Source: Anaerobiospirillum sp. NML120449
Lineage (GTDB): Bacteria; Pseudomonadota; Gammaproteobacteria; Enterobacterales; Succinivibrionaceae
Reading direction: 5' to 3'
DNA: 64,000 nucleotides
Assembly: GCF_023051105.1 (NCBI RefSeq)
Contig: NZ_JALKIL010000006.1
Location: forward strand, 1-64,000
Positions 24,206 to 31,600 of this stretch are shown here, one piece after another; positions within the stretch are counted from its first letter, which is position 1; the number at the start of each line of letters is the position of its first letter. The notes under the pieces were generated by a model. It made no database searches. It had not been told where the DNA came from and saw only the letters and a program-made list of their open reading frames with translations. Made by a program: the position numbers and the translations under genes.

Positions 24206-24396
24206 CTTGATCCAGATCACAAAATGAGCGACAGCTACCTGGCAGACCAGGCTTGAAAGGCTCAGATCAGTACCAGAAAAGTGTGACAGCCATGTTGAAA
24301 ATGGTCTGAATATGGGCTCAGGGCTACATCTTCGGCATTTTGTGAGCTTGATCACATATGGATTTCAGGTCCGGAAATTTTGTGATGGGGTTCACA
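24206..24396. promoter_or_regulatory. Cluster of CRP/FNR-like binding sites
   Basis: Two perfect TGTGA-N6-TCACA palindromes lie at 24341-24356 and 24381-24396, centres 40 bp apart. A third at 24206-24221 reads CTTGA-N6-TCACA and also contains TTGATCCAGATCAC, nine of ten positions of the FNR consensus. A fourth, TGTGA-N6-TGTTG, is at 24282-24297. They are 155-345 bp upstream of the trbB start. The matches are direct; that CRP or FNR acts here is inferred from the consensus. Confidence 0.6.
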
Positions 24397-24766
24397 TAAT
24401 CGTCCGCACAGGCCTCATGGAACGCGTTCAGCAAAACAGTTACAGAAAAGGGAACGCACCTGGTGGGCTGACTCCTTTCCGTGCTCATAGCGCGGCTTCT
24501 GGCACATACGAGGCTTCAGGCCCGTATGAGGCTCTGTGCTGCCGGGGATAAGTGAAGTGATGGTACTGAGAGGATAAGACGGGCAGAACAGTTAAAGCGC
24601 AGTTTCGAGGCCTGGTTTTGAGCTCAGGGCAAAGACGTGAATAAGAGGAACCACGATGTGACTGTGCAGCCTTGCTGTGTTGTTCAAGACGGGGGCTGAC
24701 ATTCGTGGCCGTAGTGCGCAATGATTGGGAGCTGTCCTTTGGGGATGCAGTGCGCTATAGCGCCGT

Positions 24767-24960
24767 GGGTGGGTGTGATGTCTGTGCGTATATCCCGTCG
24801 GGCTGGTGTGCTGTCTGTGTGTATGGCCCGTTGGGCTGGTGTGATGTCTGTGCGTATGTCCCGTCGGGCTGGTGTGATGTCTGTGCGTATGGCCTGTTGG
24901 GCGGTTGTGATGTCTGTGCGTATGGCCTGTCAGGATGGTGTGCTGTATGGACGCAGGGGC
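24767..24960. repeat. 33-bp tandem repeat, about 6 copies
   Basis: Units of the form GGGCTGGTGTGATGTCTGTG plus CGTATGGCCCGTC are phased exactly every 33 bp (matching positions 24770, 24803, 24836, 24869, 24902, 24935). Because 33 is a multiple of three, every frame shows an 11-residue repeat, for example GWCDVCAYGPS on the plus strand. No ribosome binding site supports translation. Confidence 0.85.
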
Positions 24961-25010
24961 TGGGATATGGACAGGCTTTGATGCTTGCAGATGCGGGGGA
25001 ACTGACAGTT

Positions 25011-25039
25011 TTGGCGCCTTAGTTTTACGGCAGTATGCT
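25011..25039 (+). promoter_or_regulatory. Sigma70-like promoter for cpoB
   Basis: TTGGCG at 25011-25016, a 17-bp spacer and TATGCT at 25034-25039. This would give a leader of roughly 300 nt before the cpoB GTG. It is a moderate consensus match only. Confidence 0.35.
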
Positions 25040-25345
25040 AGAATGAAAGGTCAGGGCTGCGTGCCGGATTTACGGCAGGGCGCAGCCAGGGATGATGCAT
25101 CATCATGGATAAGAGTCTGAGACGTCATTAGAGCTTTGCGGGTCATGGGCCCGGTGTATGCCGTCCTGAACAACTGGTCATCATCAGCTTAACAGTGCAA
25201 ATCTGCTGCAGGAGCCGTCAGGTACGGTTCTTACCGGCTGGCCCGGGCTGCGGCCTGTGAGGCTGCCGGATTTTGCAGGTAATGAGTGTTTCTCAGGCGC
25301 TCTTAAACAGTGGGTGGCCTTTTCCGGAAACTAGGAGAGTAATAA

Positions 25346-26164
25346 GTGCAGGTCAAGACTTGGTTGCCATTGAGCTCTTTAGCAATTGCCGTACTGACTT
25401 TGTCAGCACCGGCCATGGCCGATACTGCCGCTTTACAAAAACAGATTCAGTCTCAGCAGAATCAGATTTACATGCTGCAGCAGGACATTGCCACCTTAAG
25501 AGGTGAAATGGAGCAGCTGCGCTATCTGGTAGCCCGTGGCACCGGCAGTTCAGTGTCATCATCCTCAGGCGGTACTGTGGTTAACATCCCAATGGGTAAT
25601 ACCTCAGGATCAGGCGCCTCATCATCCTCAACTGCCTCCTCAGGTGGCGGTGTCGGCGGCGTAAAAGGCACCGGCGGTGCAGGTCCTGTGACCCCAATGG
25701 GCAATGATAATCTGGCAGCTCACAACAAGGGCCCTGTTGCTCCTGCCAAGCCTGCAGGTTCAGGTAACAGCGTACCTCTCAAGGGCGTGGATGCTGATGC
25801 CAAGATTGCCTATGAAGGTGCTTATGCCAAGGTGCAGCAAAACGATCTCAAGGGCGCTCAGAGTGCCTTTAAGAGTTATGTTGAGAAATATCCTGACAAT
25901 GCCCTTACACCAAATGCCTGGTACTGGCTCGGTCAGGTTCAGTACTCTCAGGCCCAGTATGATCAGGCCCGCCTGAGCTTCCTCAATGTAGCCCGCTACA
26001 ATGACTCTCAGAAGCGTCCTGACGCCCTGTACAAGCTCGGTATGATCAGCAAGTTCCTGGGTGACACTGACAAAGCACTGCGCTACTTCCAGCTGGTTAT
26101 TCAGAATTATCCAAATGACGCAGCTGCCACCCTGGCAAGCCGCGAGATGCAGCGCCTGCAGTAG
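25346..26164 (+). CDS. cpoB: CpoB (YbgF)-like Tol-Pal cell division coordinator
   Basis: 272 residues, GTG start with AGGAG eight bases upstream. A signal peptide (LPLSSLAIAVLTLSAPAMA) is followed by the trimerising coiled coil of CpoB (LQKQIQSQQNQIYMLQQDIATLRGEMEQLRYLV), a Gly/Ser-rich linker, and a C-terminal TPR domain from about residue 150 (AKIAYEGAYAKVQQNDLKGAQSAFKSYVEKYPDN, then YWLGQVQYSQAQYDQARLSFLNVARY and LYKLGMISKFLGDTDKALRYFQLVI). In E. coli CpoB links Tol-Pal outer-membrane constriction to peptidoglycan synthesis in the periplasm. Here it stands alone: no pal or tolB precedes it. It is followed after 408 bp by tamA. Confidence 0.93.
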   Translation: MQVKTWLPLSSLAIAVLTLSAPAMADTAALQKQIQSQQNQIYMLQQDIATLRGEMEQLRYLVARGTGSSVSSSSGGTVVNIPMGNTSGSGASSSSTASSGGGVGGVKGTGGAGPVTPMGNDNLAAHNKGPVAPAKPAGSGNSVPLKGVDADAKIAYEGAYAKVQQNDLKGAQSAFKSYVEKYPDNALTPNAWYWLGQVQYSQAQYDQARLSFLNVARYNDSQKRPDALYKLGMISKFLGDTDKALRYFQLVIQNYPNDAAATLASREMQRLQ

Positions 26165-26572
26165 CAGAGCCTGCAGCAGCCACTGCCTGCAGTTGCATCT
26201 GCAGCGGCCGCCGCAGCGCCGCCACTGCTACAGGGCCGAAAAGGCCGGAGCATGGGCCTGGTACGGGCTGAGGGTGCTGCGTAAATTACCTTTTAAGCGG
26301 TCTGTTACATGCCGGACTGCAATGCCGCTAACAGCGGCACATGACATGGCTTTACTGTTTACTGTGACAGGCTGACAGCAGTGATATGCCTGTGATTATG
26401 CTTTGTTTTACATCTGACAATGAGCTGCACGGCAATTCAGCTGTGGTTTTACGCTGACAATGAGCTGCAGCCCAGCTCGGCCGTCGTATTTATGAGCAGG
26501 CATAATCTTACGAAAAACGATGCTTTTGTGCGCAACAGTACATCTGTATGTGCGGCCTGAGTATCAGGATCT
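26165..26572. other. Gap between cpoB and tamA
   Basis: 408 bp without a gene. A short hairpin (TGCCGCT-AAC-AGCGGCA, about 26322-26338) could be a weak terminator for cpoB. A 40-bp direct repeat carries CTGACAATGAGCTGCA at 26414 and 26454. The region near tamA is AT-richer, but no clean promoter pair was found. Confidence 0.5.
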
Positions 26573-28663
26573 GTGCAGGATCATGCTCGGGTGGTTAATC
26601 TCAAAGTCTGGTGCAAGAGGCAATTTTTGATGCTCAAAAACTTTATGATGGGGTCAGTCAGTCAGAAGGACGGGCTGCAGAAAGATAATCTGCAGGTCTG
26701 CACTAATCGTGACTGCGCCATTATGAGCGCCTCTGACAGCGACTGCCTGAGGCAGCACCATCATGACTGCACCAGAGCTGTTGAGTGCACTGACATGGCG
26801 GCCCCGGCTCCGGCCCCGGCCGTGGCAGGGCCGGAAGCCGGGGCAAAGCCGGCGCTCCGGCCGGGCCGCCTTGCCGCTGCTGTTGCCCTGGCTGTAAGAC
26901 TGTGCTGTGCCGGTACTCTTGCCGGTGGGGCCGCCGTCATCATGTCCGCCTGCTCGAGCAGTGATCTGCCTGAGCATGAGTCTCTGGTGACCGATCCTGT
27001 GTCTTTCAAGGTCGAGGGCATTTCAGGTGAGCTGCTGCAGAATGTTGAGGCTCACTTAAGCGGTATGGCTGTTATTTCCAAGAAGCGCGCCTTTTTCTAT
27101 GTGCGTGAACTTGAGGAAGTGACTACCAGAGCCCTGCGTGCCTATGGCTACTACCATCCAAAGATCAAGGTAACTCTGCCTGATCGTGCCAAAGAGGAAG
27201 ATCGTACCGTGGTCATTTCCGTTGACCAGGGCAAGCCTCTTTATATCCGCAATTTCACTGTTGAGGTCCTTGGTGAGGGTCTTGATTACCTGGTATTCCA
27301 GGACATCATGGCCAAAAGCGAGCTCAAGTCCTATCAGATTCTCAATCACGGCAAATATGAAAAGCTCAAGAGCGATATCCATCAGACCGCTCTGTCCCTG
27401 GGCTTTTTTGACGGCAAATTCTCCTCTGCCCGCATTCTGGTCTATCAGGATCAGAATATGGCCGACATCGAGCTGCTTTACGACAGCGGCAAACGCTACA
27501 AATTCGGTGACATCACCATGGATGAAAACACCGCCAGTCTCTTCCTGCCAGGCCGTAATCTGCAGAAGTTTAAAAAGGGCGATGACTTTTCCACCCGTGA
27601 TATCAACTCCTTTGTTTCGGCTCTCAACCAGACAGGCTACTACAACTCAGTAGACGTGCGTCCTGATGTCAAAAATGCCAGCAATTATGAAGTTCCGCTG
27701 GAAATGCATCTGGAGCGCCGTCCTGATAACAATGTCCGTCTGGGTGCCGGTTACAGCACGGACGAAGGCCCGCGTGTGCTCGTAGAGTGGAACAAGCCAC
27801 TGCTCAATGACAGAGGCGATTCTTTCTCCTCACTGACTACGCTGACGCGTTATACCAATGACGCTACCATGATCTACAAGATCCCGCGCAAAGACCCTAA
27901 TCTTGACTACTACACGGTAAATGCCTCGCAGACTCATACCGATCTCAATGACACACTGTCTGATCGCTCCGAGTTCTCCATTCACTATGTGGCCAATGAA
28001 ACAGGCAGCTGGCGTCGTGATTATGCCCTGCGTCTTGAGTATGAAGACTATTCTCAGGGAAGTGAGGAGGACTATGCACTTAACCTCATTCCTGCCCTGA
28101 CCTTAAGCCGCCGTGAAAGCTCAGGCGGTTTTGACCCGTCACGCGGTTACTCCATCAAGCTTGAGGCATCAGGTGCTTCACGTGGCATTTCTGATGACAG
28201 CTTTGTTCAGTTAAAAGGCACCTATCGCGGCATTATTTCCCTTACGGAAAATTCACGTTTCCTCTTTCGTGCCGAGCAGGGCGTGAACATGGGAAAAGAT
28301 GCTGACAGCCTGCCACCAAGCCTGCGCTTTTTTGCCGGCGGTGATAATTCCATCCGTGGTTTTGGCTACCGTGACCGTGCTCCTTTACAGCCTGACGGTT
28401 CAGGTCTTAAGGGTGCAAAGTACCTCACAGCAGGTACAGCAGAAATCCAGTTTCCTTTTGGTGTTCCCAGCTCCCGTCTGGCCCTCTTTCTTGATGCCGG
28501 CATGGCAACAGATGACTATGAAGACGATATTCTCTGGGGCCCGGGCATAGGCTACCGTTTCCTGTCACCATACGGCATTGTCCGTGTTGACGTGGCAGCC
28601 GGTATTCAGAGCAATCAGGAAACCAATTACCACTTACACTTTGCTTTCGGACCAGAGTTCTAG
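26573..28663 (+). CDS. tamA: TamA, Omp85-family outer-membrane translocation protein
   Basis: Up to 696 residues. Three POTRA domains (about residues 135-400: SFKVEGISGELLQNVEAHL; TVVISVDQGKPLYIRNFTVEVLG; KRYKFGDITMDENTASLFLPG) are followed by the 16-strand barrel, with the family motif FFAGGDNSIRGFGYRDRAPL and a C-terminal strand ending FAFGPEF. TamA inserts outer-membrane proteins and, with TamB, takes part in phospholipid transport to the outer membrane. The hydrophobic segment (LAAAVALAVRLCCAGTLAGGAAVIMSAC) ends in a lipobox-like MSAC at Cys127, so the mature protein may be lipidated, unlike E. coli TamA. About 100 hydrophilic residues precede it. The start is uncertain: GTG at 26573, or ATG at 26630 with GAGG nine bases upstream. 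The stop is 2 bp before the tamB ATG, implying translational coupling. Confidence 0.93.
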   Translation: MQDHARVVNLKVWCKRQFLMLKNFMMGSVSQKDGLQKDNLQVCTNRDCAIMSASDSDCLRQHHHDCTRAVECTDMAAPAPAPAVAGPEAGAKPALRPGRLAAAVALAVRLCCAGTLAGGAAVIMSACSSSDLPEHESLVTDPVSFKVEGISGELLQNVEAHLSGMAVISKKRAFFYVRELEEVTTRALRAYGYYHPKIKVTLPDRAKEEDRTVVISVDQGKPLYIRNFTVEVLGEGLDYLVFQDIMAKSELKSYQILNHGKYEKLKSDIHQTALSLGFFDGKFSSARILVYQDQNMADIELLYDSGKRYKFGDITMDENTASLFLPGRNLQKFKKGDDFSTRDINSFVSALNQTGYYNSVDVRPDVKNASNYEVPLEMHLERRPDNNVRLGAGYSTDEGPRVLVEWNKPLLNDRGDSFSSLTTLTRYTNDATMIYKIPRKDPNLDYYTVNASQTHTDLNDTLSDRSEFSIHYVANETGSWRRDYALRLEYEDYSQGSEEDYALNLIPALTLSRRESSGGFDPSRGYSIKLEASGASRGISDDSFVQLKGTYRGIISLTENSRFLFRAEQGVNMGKDADSLPPSLRFFAGGDNSIRGFGYRDRAPLQPDGSGLKGAKYLTAGTAEIQFPFGVPSSRLALFLDAGMATDDYEDDILWGPGIGYRFLSPYGIVRVDVAAGIQSNQETNYHLHFAFGPEF

Positions 28664-28665
28664 GC

Positions 28666-31600
28666 ATGGCAAAAGCTTCATCTACTGAGAACAAAGCCCC
28701 AGGCGGCCGTGACAGCGGTGCTCATGAAAATGAGCGCCACGCACACTCACGCCTGTTAAAAGGGCTCTCGGCAGAAAGTGAGCCTGCAGCAGGAAAAGGC
28801 AAATCTGGTGAGCGCAGCACCAGGAACAGTGACGATATCATCATCAGCAATGGCACCGGCAGGCGCCGTGGCTGGTGCCGCCGCCTGTGCAAATGGGTAT
28901 TGATGCCTTTTATGATCCTGCTGATGGTACTGATGGCCGTGCTGTACTATTTCCTCGGTACGCTCAATGGTGCCCGTCAGGCTCTTGATATTGCCAATGC
29001 CTTTATTCCTGAGTCCATCATTATTGATACCACTATCCAGTCAGGATCGGTGCTTGAGGGCCTGCAGCTTGGTGAGACTCTGGTAGATATCAAGGATATC
29101 GTGGCCATCAATGCCGACTCTCTGGTCCTTGATTACGATCTGACCGAACTGACCTCGGGCATGTTCAAGGTTCATACCCTTGAAGCCTCAAATCTGGGCG
29201 TCGCTCTGTACGATCAGCTCTTTAACGGACCAAAGGCCCCTGAAGAGCCTGTTGATCCTAACGAGCCTCCTTTCCGTCTGAGCTTCCCTGTAGATATCGA
29301 AATCGATAACTTCCATATCAGTGACTTTGCTTTCCGCTCCATGATTGTGGATGTGGAAATCAATGATCTTCAATCAGCTCTGTGGGCCCATAAAGACAAT
29401 CTGGGTACCCGCAATACTGATGTGGACGTGATCGACGTACACCTCAAGAATTTCAATGATGTAGCCTACGATCAGCAGCAGGCTCAGGCAGCTGCACTTG
29501 CCGATCAGCAGCTGGCCATCAGCATTGATGGCAACGTGCTCAGCGGTCAGAAGCTCGAAGACTCGGTAGCCGCCCTGGTTCAGGCCGCTCAGCAGGGTAA
29601 GAGCGTAGAAATGCTGCTGGTGCACAACGAGCAGCAGCGCCGTGCTCAGCGCACTGAAGATAAGCTGCTGGGCAGCCTTGACTCCCAGTTTGCTGGCAGC
29701 GCAGGCGCCACGGGCGCAACTGGCGCCACCGGTTCTGCCAGCGGTGCCGGCAGCGGCTTCTATCAGCGTCACGACAACAGCGACACCTCCATGAGCAATG
29801 CCCGTCGTGTCAACGATTCCCTGTCCTTATTACGCCCAGGTCTGGTGTACTCAGACCCTGAGCTCTTTGCTGACGCCATGGAGTCAGCTCTGCTTAACCG
29901 TGCTCCTGTGCCGGCCTTTGTCAATCTGCGTCCTGCCATTGTCGACCCGCGCACCAGCCCGGTAGCCCTCAAAGAATCAGTTACACGTCGCAACAGTGAT
30001 GATTTTGAGTCCTCACTGCTTGATAAGGTCAACGCTCATGCCGCAGCTCTGGCGGCCAGCCATATCTGCACAGCTGACAGCTGCGATCACGCCTCATTTA
30101 ATACAGCTTTAAGTGCCGCACCTCTTAATATCAGACCACGTCTGAGCACTGATCTGCCTCGTATTCCTGCTACCTTCGCTCCTACCGATATTACCGGTGT
30201 GCCTGATCATCCCGGCTCCAGCGCTCCGGCTACCTGGTCTGAAAAAAGGGTAGCAAGGGCTGCGGCTGCTGCTGCAGCTCTGGCCGCCGCCGCTGACGCC
30301 GGGACTGGCTCCGTGGGGGACTTTGGGGCTGGCGCTGCTGGCTACAGTGCCCCTCCGGCTGCTGATGGGGAGCAGGCTGCAGCTCAGGATAATGCCCCTG
30401 GTTCTGCTGATCCTGAGGGTGCGGTCAGTGTTGAAAGTGGCATCACCAGCACCAGCGGTGCCGTAGCCAGGGCGGCCGGCAAGTCTGCGCTGGCCGCTGT
30501 GGCTGAGTCCAATCGTCAGGTAAGCGATGGCAAGAGCTCAGGTAATGTCGACGTGGATGCCGTATCCGGCTCCACGGCCAGCAGTGTGGCTCAGGCGGCC
30601 CGTCTGATGACTGATGAGCGCAGCCAGAAAGTGGTTGCCAAAGCCATTGAGGGTGAAAATCCCAAGGCTCTTATCAAGGAATTTGGTTCTGGCGATGGCC
30701 GTATTGAAACCCTGGCAAAGGTAGTTCTGCCTTTTAATATTGAGGTGGACAATTTCAATGCGCGCAAGGTGCGCTACTACCAGGAGGGTTTTGATACCCG
30801 TCAGGCTGACATTTCCTTTAATGCCTCCTGGTTTGATACCAATCTCAAGATTTACAACATCGATCTGAGCCATGAGTTCGGTACTGTCCATGCCTCAGGT
30901 GATCTCGATCTTAACAACTACTATGACCTCAATTTCGTACTTGAGGGCGAGGGTTTTAAGAACGACATTACCCATGATTTCATGCATGGACTGCTCTATG
31001 GCCTCAATGGTGATTTCAGAGTATCAGGCAATCTTACTGACCTGAAGGTAAGAAGTACCCTCAATCTGGGCGGCACTTCCGAGCTCAATGTTCACGCCAA
31101 TGTGCTCTCAGCGGCTCTGCCTATTACTGTCAGCCTCAGGACCCGCGACTTTACCTGGCCTGTTTTTGGTGACCCTCTGGTCAACGCCCGCTCTATCGAT
31201 CTGCACACTGCAGGCAATCTGCTTGACGGTGTGGATGTGGATCTCAAGGCACTGATCTCAGGCTTTGACTTTAAGAATGTCAAATCTGATGTCAAGGCGC
31301 AGATCTCCTATGAAAAGAGCCATATCGAGAAGTTTGAGGTTAACGGCACCTATCTTGGTGAGCCGGTAAAGGCCAGTGTCCGTGGCGACTTTTTCTATGG
31401 CAAGGTCCTTGGTGCTGATGCCCGTGTCTTTGCTCAGGTCAAGGATGCCGGTTTCCTCTCACCAATGCTCAAGGGCGCGCTCAAGATCGATGGTGATTTT
31501 GTAGCCATTCTCAATCAGAAAGAGACTGGTCGCAGCGCTGTGTCCATTGCCAGTGAGCCTGCCTATCTGGACAACCGTATCCCTAAGAGTGCTGCCAGAA

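Larger units (their letters stand above)
24109..25345. other. Divergent control region between trbB and cpoB
   Basis: 1.2 kb between the divergently transcribed trbB and cpoB. It holds a cluster of CRP/FNR-like palindromes (24206-24396), a 33-bp tandem repeat (24767-24960) and a sigma70-like promoter pointing to cpoB (25011-25039), all listed separately. No gene is convincing; a plus-strand frame over the 33-bp repeat exists only because 33 is a multiple of three. Confidence 0.55.

Noticed and set aside
24672..25022. 116-residue protein with an 11-residue GWCDVCAY repeat
   Set aside because: The frame is open only because of a 33-bp tandem repeat; there is no ribosome binding site and other frames are equally open.
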